Source: Nitrosospira multiformis
Lineage (GTDB): Bacteria > Pseudomonadota > Gammaproteobacteria > Burkholderiales > Nitrosomonadaceae
Reading direction: 5' to 3'
Assembly: GCF_003050865.1 (NCBI RefSeq)
Contig: NZ_QAOK01000008.1
Coordinates: 1-64,000, forward strand
Length of the DNA: 64,000 nt
Part shown: positions 9,075 to 17,904 of the stretch, in pieces
Layout: every line of letters begins with the position of its first letter
How positions within the stretch are numbered: position 1 is the first letter of the stretch
Position numbers and translations under genes: made by a program
The notes under the pieces: model-generated
What the model saw: the letters and a program-made list of their open reading frames with translations, nothing else
What the model was told of the DNA's origin: nothing
Database searches by the model: none

Positions 9075-10589
9075 ATGCGTTTCTTTCGTCTTCTCAAAAT
9101 ACTCGCCGTCTCATTCCGCTTCGGCCTCGACGAATTCTTCCTGAGCCACGAGCGGCTGCGTCTGCTGCGACCTGTCGTCAGAGCGGCAACGTTCTGGCGT
9201 AAACTGGACCGTGCGCGTGGCGAACGTCTCCGCCTCGCCCTGGAGGCTCTGGGCCCCATCTTCGTCAAGTTCGGCCAGATGCTCTCCACCCGGCGGGATC
9301 TTCTGCCGCCCGATATCGCCGACGAACTGGCGAAACTGCAGGACCAGGTGCCACCATTTCCCTCCAGCATTGCCCTCAAGACACTGGAAGAGGTTTATGG
9401 AAAACCCGTCAATGAAGTTTTTCTGCTGTTCGATGCGGAACCGGTAGCAAGCGCGTCCATTGCCCAGGTTCATCTGGCGGTGCTGCATGATGGTACGGAA
9501 GTCGCAGTCAAGGTACTGCGTCCCGGCATCGCGCCTGTAATCGCACATGATATCGCACTGATGGACACAGGTGCCCTTCTGCTCGAAAAAGTCTGGCCGG
9601 ATGCCAAGCGGCTCAAGGTACGGGAAGTCGTGAGCGAATTCGCCCGTCATCTCGACGATGAACTGGATCTGATGCGCGAAGCGTCCAATTGCAGCCAGTT
9701 GCGGCGCAATTTCCTGGATTCTCCCCTGCTTCTCGTACCGGAAGTCTACTGGGATTACTGCTATTCGAGCGTCATGGTGATGCAGCGCGTCAAAGGCACG
9801 CCCATCAGTCATGTCACAGCCTTGCGTGAGCAGGGAGTGGATATTCCGCGGCTTGCCCGCGTCGGGGTGGAAATCTTTTTCACCCAGGTGTTCCGCGACG
9901 GCTATTTCCATGCCGATATGCATCCAGGAAACATCTTTGTCGGCAGTGACGGCCGATATATCGCAGTCGACTTCGGCATAATGGGAACCCTTACCGACGA
10001 GGACAAGAACTATCTCGCGCAAAATTTCCTGGCTTTCTTCCGCCGTGACTACAAGCGTGTGGCGGAAGCGCACGTGGAAGCGGGATGGGCGCCGAAAAAC
10101 ACGCGCGTCAATGATTTCGAAACCGCTATCCGGGCAGTGTGCGAACCCATTTTCGACAAGCCCTTGAGTGAGATTTCATTTGGGCGGGTATTGCTGCGGC
10201 TGTTTCAAACATCGCGCCAGTTCAATGTCGAAATCCAGCCGCAACTGGTGATGCTGCAAAAAACGCTGCTCAATATCGAGGGACTGGGACGGGACCTCGA
10301 CCCCAATCTCGACCTGTGGACGACGGCCAAGCCATACCTGGAAAACTGGATGGCGGAGCAGTTGGGCTGGAGGGGATTCAGTCACCGCCTGCGCAAGGAA
10401 GCCACGAGCTGGGCGGTAATCATGCCCCAGTTTCCCCGCCTGATGCATCATGCCCTGACGGAGATACGCACCAGTGCCCTGGAAGAAAAGATGGACCGGT
10501 TTATCCTGGAGAAAAAACGTGAGAGCCGGCGACTCACCATCTTCATCGTATTGCTGATCATAGTGATACTGTGGCATCTGGGGAAATAA
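9075..10589 (+). CDS. ubiB: Ubiquinone biosynthesis protein UbiB (ABC1/ADCK kinase-like)
   Basis: A 504-residue atypical protein-kinase-like ATPase needed for aerobic ubiquinone synthesis, thought to help extract hydrophobic intermediates from the membrane. Signature motifs are present: [14 protein letters not shown] (the KxGQ motif), the alanine-rich loop ASASIAQVH, the catalytic HADMHPGN and the metal-binding VDFGIMG. One or two C-terminal transmembrane helices end the protein ([14 protein letters not shown]). AGGATAA lies before ATG 9075. It is the last gene of the tim44-like/ubiJ/ubiB group. Ubiquinone is the electron acceptor that links ammonia oxidation to respiration, so the function is central here. 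Confidence 0.93.
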   Translation: MRFFRLLKILAVSFRFGLDEFFLSHERLRLLRPVVRAATFWRKLDRARGERLRLALEALGPIFVKFGQMLSTRRDLLPPDIADELAKLQDQVPPFPSSIALKTLEEVYGKPVNEVFLLFDAEPVASASIAQVHLAVLHDGTEVAVKVLRPGIAPVIAHDIALMDTGALLLEKVWPDAKRLKVREVVSEFARHLDDELDLMREASNCSQLRRNFLDSPLLLVPEVYWDYCYSSVMVMQRVKGTPISHVTALREQGVDIPRLARVGVEIFFTQVFRDGYFHADMHPGNIFVGSDGRYIAVDFGIMGTLTDEDKNYLAQNFLAFFRRDYKRVAEAHVEAGWAPKNTRVNDFETAIRAVCEPIFDKPLSEISFGRVLLRLFQTSRQFNVEIQPQLVMLQKTLLNIEGLGRDLDPNLDLWTTAKPYLENWMAEQLGWRGFSHRLRKEATSWAVIMPQFPRLMHHALTEIRTSALEEKMDRFILEKKRESRRLTIFIVLLIIVILWHLGK

Positions 10590-10686
10590 GGGCGGAGATT
10601 TTTTCGCACGCAAAGATCTTTCCTATCCTCGTTTTCCGCTAAGTCAAAGGCCACGCAAGCCGCCCATTACTTGAGGCGGCGCTTCA

Positions 10687-10716
10687 CCTGTCATGGCCTG
10701 TCATGACCTGTCATCG
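10687..10716 (+). repeat. Three tandem 10-bp repeats of CCTGTCAT
   Basis: CCTGTCATGG, CCTGTCATGA and CCTGTCATCG lie head to tail, exactly one helical turn apart, about 100 bases after ubiB. CTGTCAT is the half-site of the PhoB box, but true Pho boxes repeat every 11 bases and this repeats every 10. A GC-rich hairpin (CCGCAAG / CTTGCGG, 10725-10743) follows. The rest of 10590-11058 shows no gene. Function is unknown; it could be an operator for the amoC unit, although amoC starts about 600 bases away. Confidence 0.45.
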
Positions 10717-11058
10717 CCCGTGATCCGCAAGCGCTGCTTGCGGCGGCGCCTTTGAGTTCCCCTTTGAATTCCCTTTGTCCGGCACGTCCAGTGCTCCCCA
10801 CGCACTCCCTGCAACACCCCAGCGCCCTGCAAAGGGAACTCACGTCCTGAGTTGATTCGCTGGATTGAGCCCCTGGGTTGATCCGTCTAGCCCGTCGTCC
10901 GAGACCTTTCCCGTCCATCCTTCATGAGAAATCCTTGAAGGGGAATTTGGTTGACCAGGGAGCATCTTCACAGTAAGATAACAAAAACTTCACAAAAAGA
11001 TCACAACTTCTTAACAAATCGCAGTATCGGTAAAGGCGAGGCTTTGATAAGGAGAAGG

Positions 11059-11139
11059 ATGATGAAAGTAGGAAAACTCCTTGCCCTTTCATATTTTACG
11101 GGCATGACGGTAGCACTGTTGGCGGTAACGCTCTTCTGA
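11059..11139 (+). CDS. Possible 26-residue membrane peptide upstream of amoC
   Basis: A short frame encoding a peptide that begins MMKVGKLLALSYF and continues with a strongly hydrophobic stretch, consistent with one transmembrane helix. AAGGAGAAGG lies immediately upstream of the ATG at 11059 (with a second ATG at 11062), which is a good ribosome binding site. It is 172 bases before amoC on the same strand, with no terminator evident between them. It is not recognised. It could be a true small membrane protein expressed with amoC or a translated leader. Confidence 0.4.
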   Translation: MMKVGKLLALSYFTGMTVALLAVTLF

Positions 11140-11311
11140 TCGATTGAGGCTGCCAAGGGGACCTTCCCTCAACCCCCTGGATGTTGCGGCAGCACTCTTT
11201 TGATCCGTGGAGACGCCAGGGGAAGTACTCCTCCTGCACTTCCCCTGAATCTTTGTTCTTGATTTCCAGATTCCCTCGAGGATTCTGGATTATTTGCAAA
11301 AGGAGCTGGTG

Positions 11312-12133
11312 ATGGCTACTGCAGTTGAAAATAGAGTAGTAGTAGATAAGGCGGCGAAGGCAAGCACTCCTGCCTACGATATGTCGGAATGGTATGACTC
11401 CAGGTTCTACAAGCTGGGTCTGCTGCCGATACTGGGGATGGCAGTTTTCTGGGTCTGGTTCCAACGCACCTACGCCTATTCCCACGGGATGGACTCCATG
11501 GAACCGGAGTTCGAGCAAGTCTGGATGGGGCTGTGGCGTTTCCAGATGATACTCTGGCCCACCATGGCCGCCTTATACTGGGGGTGGCTGTGGAAGACCC
11601 GCAGCACCAAGGAGGAATTGGCCAGCCTGACGATCAAGCAGGAAATCAAGCGGTACTTCTATTTCCTGATGTGGCTGGGGGTATACCTGTTCGGCGTCTA
11701 CTGGGGATCGAGCTTCTTCACCGAGCAGGACGCTTCATGGCACCAGGTGATCATTCGTGACACGAGCTTCACTCCCAGCCATATTCCTTTGTTCTATGGC
11801 TCGTTCCCGATGTACATCATCATGGGCGTGTCGATGTACATCTATGCCAGTACGCGACTGCCACTCTACAACAAGACGACCTCGTTTCCGCTGGTGATGG
11901 TCATTGCCGGTCCGATCATGAGTCTCCCGAACGTCGGCCTGAACGAATGGGGCCATGCCTTCTGGTTCATGGAGGAACTCTTCAGCGCACCGCTGCACTG
12001 GGGTTTCGTGGTACTGGCCTGGGCCGGGCTGTTCCAAGGGGGCCTCGCCGTCCAGATCATTGCACGGTTCTCCAACCTCATGGACGTGCAATGGAACAAG
12101 CAAAGCCGGGTGATCCTGGATAACGTTGGTTAA
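11312..12133 (+). CDS. amoC: Ammonia monooxygenase subunit C (stand-alone copy)
   Basis: AmoC is an integral subunit of the copper membrane monooxygenase that oxidises ammonia to hydroxylamine. The 273-residue protein has the typical start ([13 protein letters not shown]), about six transmembrane helices and conserved segments such as [20 protein letters not shown], the acidic/His patch [25 protein letters not shown] and [13 protein letters not shown], which carry the metal-binding Asp/His residues. ATG 11312 is chosen over an in-frame TTG at 11294 because AAAGGAG precedes it. No amoA or amoB is adjacent. Beta-AOB commonly carry extra lone amoC genes, which in Nitrosomonas have been linked to stress recovery. 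A terminator follows directly. Confidence 0.93.
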   Translation: MATAVENRVVVDKAAKASTPAYDMSEWYDSRFYKLGLLPILGMAVFWVWFQRTYAYSHGMDSMEPEFEQVWMGLWRFQMILWPTMAALYWGWLWKTRSTKEELASLTIKQEIKRYFYFLMWLGVYLFGVYWGSSFFTEQDASWHQVIIRDTSFTPSHIPLFYGSFPMYIIMGVSMYIYASTRLPLYNKTTSFPLVMVIAGPIMSLPNVGLNEWGHAFWFMEELFSAPLHWGFVVLAWAGLFQGGLAVQIIARFSNLMDVQWNKQSRVILDNVG

Positions 12134-12164
12134 GTTTTAATCCAGTTGTAACTGCTGCAGCACA

Positions 12165-12196
12165 CCCCATCCGCTTTCACAGGGATGGGGTTTTTT
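12165..12196 (+). terminator. Rho-independent terminator after amoC
   Basis: Perfect 8-bp stem CCCCATCC / GGATGGGG with a 10-base loop, followed by six T. It lies 31 bases after the amoC stop and ends that transcript. The convergent gdx gene ends 60 bases further on. Confidence 0.9.
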
Positions 12197-12256
12197 GTAA
12201 GCGGGTTAACGGGCTGCCGTCGGACGGGTTACATGAAACGGCGTTGCCTGGGAACC

Positions 12257-12574
12257 TCAATGTGCCAGCTGCAGTATGACAACACCGGAGACGATGAGCG
12301 CAACCCCGAGGTATCGAGCAATGGACGCCGGATCATCGTAGAAGAAGACGCCGACAAGAAACGTGCCGGCAGCTCCGATACCGGTCCAGACCGCATAAGC
12401 GGTACCAATAGGGATTTGACGCTGGGCGAGCCACAGCAGGATGCCACTAGTGGCCATAAAGACGACAGCTACAGCGACACCGGTTACACGGGACGACGGC
12501 TCTTGTGCCATCTTCAGCCCGACAGGCCATCCGATTTCAAACAACCCTGCCAGGACAAGATAGGTCCAACTCAT
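12257..12574 (-). CDS. gdx: SMR-family guanidinium exporter (Gdx/SugE type)
   Basis: A 105-residue four-helix small multidrug resistance protein that works as an antiparallel dimer exchanging substrate for protons. The essential membrane glutamate is in AGLFEIGW (Glu13). The GLK after it and PIGTAYAVWTGIGAAG in helix 3 match SugE/Gdx rather than EmrE-type drug pumps; E. coli SugE is now known as a guanidinium exporter and has the same length. ATG 12574 has CAAGGAGAG upstream. Together with the riboswitch-linked guanidine operon at 45-54 kb, this makes guanidinium export the most likely role. A quaternary-ammonium exporter is the alternative. Confidence 0.85.
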   Translation of the reverse strand: MSWTYLVLAGLFEIGWPVGLKMAQEPSSRVTGVAVAVVFMATSGILLWLAQRQIPIGTAYAVWTGIGAAGTFLVGVFFYDDPASIARYLGVALIVSGVVILQLAH

Positions 12575-12604
12575 GATGACTCTCCTTGGAAATCGAATGT
12601 GAAA

Positions 12605-12637
12605 GCTGCGGCGAGGTCAGCAGCCTCGCACTGCAGC
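12605..12637 (-). promoter_or_regulatory. Stable stem-loop in the gdx leader
   Basis: On the gdx strand, GCTGC-agt-GCGAGG-loop-CCTCGC-c-GCAGC forms an 11-bp interrupted stem 30 bases before the start codon. It has no T-run, so it is not a plain terminator. It shows none of the conserved guanidine-I elements (CTAGGG, GGTCCGAGAG) and no ACGR loops of guanidine-II. It could affect translation or mRNA stability. Confidence 0.4.
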
Positions 12638-12789
12638 ACCGGAAATTTCCTGTTTTTTAGCATGGCCCTGACTGCCTGCAGGCCCTCGCTTTATCATAGC
12701 GTTCGAAGTCCCTTAAGAGAATGGCGGGAGCAGCAGTTGCTTCATAAATTTTGGTAAAATGTCGAGTTTTACCTTGATTTGCCCTGACT

Positions 12790-13881
12790 ATGGCGCTCCT
12801 GGAAATCCGTAATGTTACGCGGCGTTTCGGCAGTTACACTGCGGTCGACAACGTCAGCATCGATGTAGAAGCCGGCGAGTTCTTCACGCTGCTGGGTCCT
12901 TCCGGTTGCGGCAAGACAACGCTGCTGCGGATGATAGCCGGGTTCGATCTGCCGGACTCCGGTCAAATCCTGCTGGATGGCAAGGATATGGTAGGCATCC
13001 CGCCGGAAAAACGCCCTGTCCATACCGTGTTCCAGACCTATGCCTTATTTCCGCACATGACGGTGGCGGACAATATCGCCTTTCCCCTCAAGATGGCAGG
13101 GAAAGCGCCACAGGAAATAAAAAAAAGAGTGAATGAACTGCTGGAGCGGGTTCATCTGCCGAACTTCGGCAATCGCTTTCCACACGAACTCTCTGGCGGC
13201 CAGAAACAGCGCGTGGCTTTCGCCAGAGGATTGGTGAATCGACCGCGGCTGCTCCTGCTCGATGAACCATTGGGGGCACTCGACGCAAAGTTGCGCGAAG
13301 AGATGCAGATCGAGCTCATCAATCTCCAGAAAGAAATCGGTATTACCTTTATTTTTGTCACTCATGCACAAGATGAAGCGCTGGCGCTATCGCATCGCAT
13401 CGCGGTGATGAACCGGGGGAATGTCGAGCAGATAGACGAACCCTCTAAAATCTACAGTGCTCCGAGAAATTATTTCGTTGCAGATTTTATCGGCAAAATC
13501 AGTGTGATGAATGCAGCGGTTATGGAAGCTGTTCCGTCGCATCTGAAACTCGCGATAGAAGGACTGGGGGAGGTAACGGCGCCGGCCAGGGAAGGTGTGG
13601 AGGTGGGCGACAAGGGTGTGCTGGCCATCCGCCCGGAGCAGGTGCGAATTTCTCACCCATCCCATGAATCGCAGCTAAAAAACCATTTCCGCGGCAAAGT
13701 GCACGACTTCCTGTATGTCGGCGACGTAACCACTTATATTGTGGAACTCGTCAACGGTGCCTATATTGAAGCTTTACTGCCGAATTCCGCTCCTGGCCGG
13801 GCCAAGTTTTTCGAGGTGGATGACGAGGTAACGATCTCCTGGCGCCACGATGCGGGCATTTTTCTCAATGATTCCCAATGA
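12790..13881 (+). CDS. potA: Spermidine/putrescine ABC transporter ATPase PotA
   Basis: A 363-residue ATPase of the polyamine importer. Walker A is GPSGCGKTT (residues about 38-46), the signature LSGGQKQR, and Walker B LLLLDEPLGALD; a C-terminal TOBE-like regulatory domain (about 270-363) follows. ATP hydrolysis drives uptake by PotBC with substrate delivered by PotD. The ATG at 12790 is 215 bases from the divergent gdx start and has no strong ribosome binding site. Its stop overlaps the potB start (ATGA). The four genes form one operon. Substrate within the polyamine family (putrescine, spermidine or related cations) cannot be fixed. Confidence 0.92.
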   Translation: MALLEIRNVTRRFGSYTAVDNVSIDVEAGEFFTLLGPSGCGKTTLLRMIAGFDLPDSGQILLDGKDMVGIPPEKRPVHTVFQTYALFPHMTVADNIAFPLKMAGKAPQEIKKRVNELLERVHLPNFGNRFPHELSGGQKQRVAFARGLVNRPRLLLLDEPLGALDAKLREEMQIELINLQKEIGITFIFVTHAQDEALALSHRIAVMNRGNVEQIDEPSKIYSAPRNYFVADFIGKISVMNAAVMEAVPSHLKLAIEGLGEVTAPAREGVEVGDKGVLAIRPEQVRISHPSHESQLKNHFRGKVHDFLYVGDVTTYIVELVNGAYIEALLPNSAPGRAKFFEVDDEVTISWRHDAGIFLNDSQ

Positions 13882-14789
13882 TTAAGGGCGAAATGAAAGA
13901 AAAGCGGCTTGCCCGGCTGCTGGTGAGCGGGCCGCCCCTATTGTTTCTGATAGTGTTCTTTGTTGCACCCAGCCTGATCATGATTCTCACCTCGTTTCGC
14001 TTTCCGGGTGAATTCGGCGGTCTGGCACCCATTACGCTGCCAGACAAAGCGATTGCCGAATATGGATTCACCTCGGACGCTTATCATTTCTTTTTCAGTG
14101 ACTTTATCTACACGGAGATCTTTCTTAAATCGTTCGCGGTTGCGTTCGGCACCACCTTGATCTGTCTCATCCTGGCTTATCCATTGGCAGTACTGATTGC
14201 CCGCAGCAGAAAACACTTGCGCAACCTGATGGTGCTGTTGGTAATACTTCCATTCGCAAGCAATTTCCTCATCCGCATCTACGCCTGGATGATCATTCTC
14301 GGCCCGGAATCCGCGCTCAGCCACTTTGTCAATACTGTTCTCGGCGCATTCGGAATCGCCCCGGTCACATTATTATTCTCGCCTTTTGCGGTATTGGTTG
14401 GCATGGTGTATGTACATCTGCCGTTCATGGTGCTGCCTCTCTATACCAACCTGGAGAAGCACGACCCCTCGCTTCTGGATGCGGCCCAGGATCTGGGTGC
14501 GAATGCCTGGCAACGCTTCTGGCGGGTTACCTGGCCGCTATCCCTGCCGGGCGTATTTTCAGGGTCCGCGCTGGTATTCATTCCGGTGCTGGGCATGTTC
14601 GCCGTGCCGGACATACTCGGCGGCACAGGCGATATCCTCATTGGAAACCTGATCAAGGATCAGTTCCTGGGCACGCGCGACTGGCCTTTCGGTTCTGCGT
14701 TATCGATCATGCTGACACTGGCGGTACTGTCCGTAGCAGGCTTGACGACATGGTTCGCCCGTTCCGCAACCGGCCAACGGGCGCTATAG
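13878..14789 (+). CDS. potB: Spermidine/putrescine ABC transporter permease PotB
   Basis: A 303-residue inner-membrane permease with about six helices. The EAA loop contacting the ATPase is visible as LLDAAQDLGANAWQRFWRVTWPLSLPG. It overlaps potA by four bases, indicating translational coupling; an internal ATG at 13893 is a possible alternative start. Forms the membrane channel with PotC. Confidence 0.9.
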   Translation: MIKGEMKEKRLARLLVSGPPLLFLIVFFVAPSLIMILTSFRFPGEFGGLAPITLPDKAIAEYGFTSDAYHFFFSDFIYTEIFLKSFAVAFGTTLICLILAYPLAVLIARSRKHLRNLMVLLVILPFASNFLIRIYAWMIILGPESALSHFVNTVLGAFGIAPVTLLFSPFAVLVGMVYVHLPFMVLPLYTNLEKHDPSLLDAAQDLGANAWQRFWRVTWPLSLPGVFSGSALVFIPVLGMFAVPDILGGTGDILIGNLIKDQFLGTRDWPFGSALSIMLTLAVLSVAGLTTWFARSATGQRAL

Positions 14790-14790
14790 T

Positions 14791-15591
14791 ATGAAGCGCG
14801 GCAATCCCTGGTTGTGGTCCGCGGCCGTGCTGGTTTACGCCTTCCTTTATATCCCGCTGATCATCGTAGTGCTGTACTCGTTCAACGATTCCAGGCTGAA
14901 TGCTGAATGGGTCGGCTTTACCTTGTTCTGGTACAAGGCGCTGTTCAACAATACCGAGATGCTGCTGGCGGCACGCAACTCGCTCATCATCGCGCTGTGC
15001 GCCAGCTTCTGCGCAACCTTGCTGGGCACGATGTCCGGCCTGGCGATACACCGGTACAAGCTCAAGGTATTGCCGGTACTGGTATTCACTCCAGTGGCAA
15101 TGCCCGAAATCCTGCTTGGGGTATCGATCCTGCTATTCTTTTTGCAAGTCCTGAATTTCACGCTCGGAATGGTGTCCATCATCATTGCGCACACTACCTT
15201 CTGCATTGGTTTTGTTGCCATCATCGTACGGGCGCGGCTGCAAGGAATGGATGAAAGCATCTTCGAAGCGGCGCGCGATCTGGGCGCATCGCCGTGGCAA
15301 ACTTTCCGGCTCGTCACCTTGCCGCTCATCATGCCGGCTGTGGTCGCAGGGGCCCTGATGTCGTTCACCCTGTCCATCGATGATTTTGTCATCACATTCT
15401 TTACCAAGGGTGTAGGCGAACCGATTCTGCCGATCCAGATTTATACGATGATAAAAGTGGCGGTGACGCCTGAAGTGAACGCCATCTCCACATTATTGAT
15501 GCTGCTGACATTGGTCATGATCATCATTGCCGCCCGGCTTGAATCAAACGGCTCCTCGGAAGGGAGCGCGAAACCTCACACGGCAAAATAA
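14791..15591 (+). CDS. potC: Spermidine/putrescine ABC transporter permease PotC
   Basis: A 266-residue permease with about six helices and the EAA motif FEAARDLGASPWQTFRLVTLPLIMP. The motif LSIDDFVITFF is typical of PotC. It begins one base after the potB stop, so the two are coupled. Partner of PotB in the membrane part of the importer. Confidence 0.9.
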   Translation: MKRGNPWLWSAAVLVYAFLYIPLIIVVLYSFNDSRLNAEWVGFTLFWYKALFNNTEMLLAARNSLIIALCASFCATLLGTMSGLAIHRYKLKVLPVLVFTPVAMPEILLGVSILLFFLQVLNFTLGMVSIIIAHTTFCIGFVAIIVRARLQGMDESIFEAARDLGASPWQTFRLVTLPLIMPAVVAGALMSFTLSIDDFVITFFTKGVGEPILPIQIYTMIKVAVTPEVNAISTLLMLLTLVMIIIAARLESNGSSEGSAKPHTAK

Positions 15592-15599
15592 GCGGCGAA

Positions 15600-16703
15600 A
15601 TGATGAACTCTTCACGACTCCCCTTTTTCCTGCTGGTGTCGCTGCTAACGTTCACTGCGGGGTGCACTCCGCAGAATCCGGATGTGGCCAACAGCGGCAA
15701 AAATGTCCTGCACCTTTTCAACTGGAATAACTATATCGCGCCGGAAACCGTTGCGCGCTTCGAGGAATCCTGCAAGTGCGACCTGTCGCAGGATTATTAT
15801 GCCGATAACGAGGAAATGCTGGCGAAGCTCGCGGCCGGCGCGACTGGTTATGATGTTATCGTTCCCACGGGTAATGCGCTCGACACCCTCATCCGTCAGG
15901 GAGTACTGAGTCCGCTGGACAAATCGCTGCTGCCTAATTTCAGGAATATCAACCCCGCCTATCTCGATACGGCCTTCGACCTCGGCAATATATACTCGGT
16001 CCCCTACGCCTACACGCTCTCTCTGCTCGGTTTCAACAAGGAGAAGATCGAGCAGCTTGGCCTGCCGACTGATACCTGGGCAATTATTTTCGAGCCAAGA
16101 TATCTGGAAAAAATCAGGGGACGGGTGACCGTGCTCGACAGCCAGCGCGAGCTGATGGCTGCCGCGCTCAAGTATCTGGGCTATTCGGTGAACGACACGG
16201 ATGAGAGGCATTGGCAGGAGGCTGCCGATCTGATCGTGCGCGCCAAACCCTATTGGGCGGCCTTCAGCAATACCAGCTACATCAAGGAACTGGCGGTGGG
16301 AAATCTGTGGGTGGCGCACGGTTATTCCAATGACATGTTCCAGGCGGCGCTCGATGCCCAGAAAACCGGACGAAAATTCACGATCAGCTATTCGACGCCC
16401 AAAGAGGGAGCGGTGCTGGCAGTGGACAGCATGGTTCTGCACAAAAGCGGGAAACGCCCCGATCTTGCTCACCAATTCATCAATTTCATGCTGGATGGAA
16501 AGAATTCCGCTGAACTTACCAATCTCATCGGTTCGGGCAATCCTAATCTCGACGCTTTGCAGTATATACAGCCCGAGATTGCAAGCAACAAGGCCATTTT
16601 TCCCGATCCGGAACTGATTGCCCGGCTTGAAATGCTGCAAGATCTGGACCGCAAGCAGCGGCGGCTGCTGAGCCGCTTGTGGACAGAAATTAAACTGCGA
16701 TAA
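15600..16703 (+). CDS. potD: Polyamine-binding lipoprotein PotD
   Basis: A 367-residue substrate-binding protein. Residues 1-21 form a lipoprotein signal with lipobox FTAGC, so it should be tethered to a membrane rather than free in the periplasm. The mature start LHLFNWNNYIAPE is the PotD family motif, and aspartate-rich ligand segments follow (ADNEEMLAKLAAG, YDVIVPTG). It is eight bases after potC. ATGATG at 15600 gives two equivalent starts. PotD captures putrescine or spermidine and passes it to PotBC. Confidence 0.9.
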   Translation: MMNSSRLPFFLLVSLLTFTAGCTPQNPDVANSGKNVLHLFNWNNYIAPETVARFEESCKCDLSQDYYADNEEMLAKLAAGATGYDVIVPTGNALDTLIRQGVLSPLDKSLLPNFRNINPAYLDTAFDLGNIYSVPYAYTLSLLGFNKEKIEQLGLPTDTWAIIFEPRYLEKIRGRVTVLDSQRELMAAALKYLGYSVNDTDERHWQEAADLIVRAKPYWAAFSNTSYIKELAVGNLWVAHGYSNDMFQAALDAQKTGRKFTISYSTPKEGAVLAVDSMVLHKSGKRPDLAHQFINFMLDGKNSAELTNLIGSGNPNLDALQYIQPEIASNKAIFPDPELIARLEMLQDLDRKQRRLLSRLWTEIKLR

Positions 16704-16742
16704 TCGTTATAATTCCTGCTCATCCATACGAGAAAAAAACTT

Positions 16743-17054
16743 ATGAGCTACTACCATCGGCATGTATTTTTCTGCGTGAACCAGCGTGAACCCGGAACCT
16801 TGTGCTGCAATAACTTTGGCGCCCAGGCGATGCGCGACTACGCCAAAGACCGTGTAAAGGCACTCAAGCTGGACACTAAAAACAAGAGGATAAGGATTAA
16901 TAATGCAGGTTGCCTGGACCGTTGCAATGAAGGTCCTGTCATCGTCGTATATCCCGAAGATGTCTGGTATACCTACGTGGACAAGGAGGATATCGATGAA
17001 ATCATCGAAGAACACCTGAAAAACGGCCGTGTGGTCGAGCGATTACGGATCTGA
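16743..17054 (+). CDS. Thioredoxin-like [2Fe-2S] ferredoxin
   Basis: A 103-residue soluble electron carrier. The cysteines C11, C21 (or C22), C57 and C61 match the C-x9/12-C ... C-x3-C pattern of thioredoxin-fold ferredoxins such as Aquifex Fd4; the second pair is seen in GCLDRCNEGP. The redox partner is unknown. The gene lies 39 bases after potD and 30 bases before a hydrolase and is a distinct function from the pot operon, although it may be read through. Confidence 0.88.
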   Translation: MSYYHRHVFFCVNQREPGTLCCNNFGAQAMRDYAKDRVKALKLDTKNKRIRINNAGCLDRCNEGPVIVVYPEDVWYTYVDKEDIDEIIEEHLKNGRVVERLRI

Positions 17055-17084
17055 TCTCAGTACTCGCGATTTTACGTACATCCA

Positions 17085-17771
17085 TTGACTTCGCATAATT
17101 CCCAAAAATTGTCCCGGAACCTGTTCATTGACGGCCCGGCGGGAAAGCTGGAAGCGGTTCTGGCGGAGCCGGCTTCGCCTTCCCCCCGAGGTATTGCCAT
17201 TATCGCACACCCTCATCCGCTCTATGGCGGAACCATGAATAACAAGGTAGTGCATACCCTGTTCAAATCCTTTCTGGAACTCGAATTTATCACGGCCAAA
17301 TTCAATTTCCGGGGTGTGGAGCAGAGCGAAGGTTCTCTCTATTCAGGCAACGATGACGGCATGGGAGAAGTCGAGGATGTGGTGGCGGTGGCGGAAGCTG
17401 TAACAGCGGAATATGCCTCCCGTTTCAACTCTTCTCCGCCGTTGTGCCTGGCGGGATTTTCATTTGGCGGTGCAATCCAGGTTTTCGCCGCGCAACGGCT
17501 CAAGCCGCAACAGGTCGTCCTGGTCGCCCCAGCGGTGGAACGCTTGAGCGCCCCTTCCCTCTCCTTTCCGCAGGATGCGCAGGATGTCCAATCTGCGCCC
17601 CGCGTGCTGATCATTCAGGGCGATCAGGATGACGTCGTTCCGCTTAAAACCGTTCTGGATTGGGCCGCGCCGCAGGAATTACCCATTGTCGTTGTCCCTG
17701 GCGCAGAGCATTTCTTTCATCGCCGTCTGCATATCCTCAAACGCATCGTCCTCGATTCCTGCCGCCCCTAG
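17085..17771 (+). CDS. Alpha/beta hydrolase
   Basis: A 228-residue serine hydrolase. The nucleophile elbow is GFSFGG, the oxyanion-region motif AHPHPLYGGTMNNKVV is characteristic of a conserved bacterial subfamily, and the acid and base are probably in GDQDDVV and AEHFFH. The substrate is unknown. The best start is TTG 17085, with no clear ribosome binding site; TTG 17109 is an alternative. It follows the ferredoxin gene closely, an association often seen in Betaproteobacteria. Confidence 0.8.
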   Translation: MTSHNSQKLSRNLFIDGPAGKLEAVLAEPASPSPRGIAIIAHPHPLYGGTMNNKVVHTLFKSFLELEFITAKFNFRGVEQSEGSLYSGNDDGMGEVEDVVAVAEAVTAEYASRFNSSPPLCLAGFSFGGAIQVFAAQRLKPQQVVLVAPAVERLSAPSLSFPQDAQDVQSAPRVLIIQGDQDDVVPLKTVLDWAAPQELPIVVVPGAEHFFHRRLHILKRIVLDSCRP

Positions 17772-17792
17772 AAAGTCCTTGATGAGCCGATA

Positions 17793-17851
17793 GCCGTAGG
17801 GCAGGTTCTATCCGCCATCCTGTTGCGACGGCAGATAGAACCTGCCCTACG
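17793..17851. repeat. Palindromic intergenic repeat, copy 2
   Basis: Arms GTAGGGCAGGTTCTAT..GCC and GGC..ATAGAACCTGCCCTAC pair almost perfectly around a loop with ATCCTGTTG. The same loop core and similar arms occur at 1480-1533. It lies between convergent genes and could act as a bidirectional RNA hairpin. Confidence 0.75.
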
Positions 17852-17904
17852 AACTGCTGCATTACACCCCTTGAATCGATCAGATCAACGAAGCGGACAG
17901 CAAA

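Noticed and set aside
12575-12789. Guanidine riboswitch upstream of gdx
   Set aside because: None of the conserved blocks of guanidine-I or guanidine-II were found; only a simple stem-loop.
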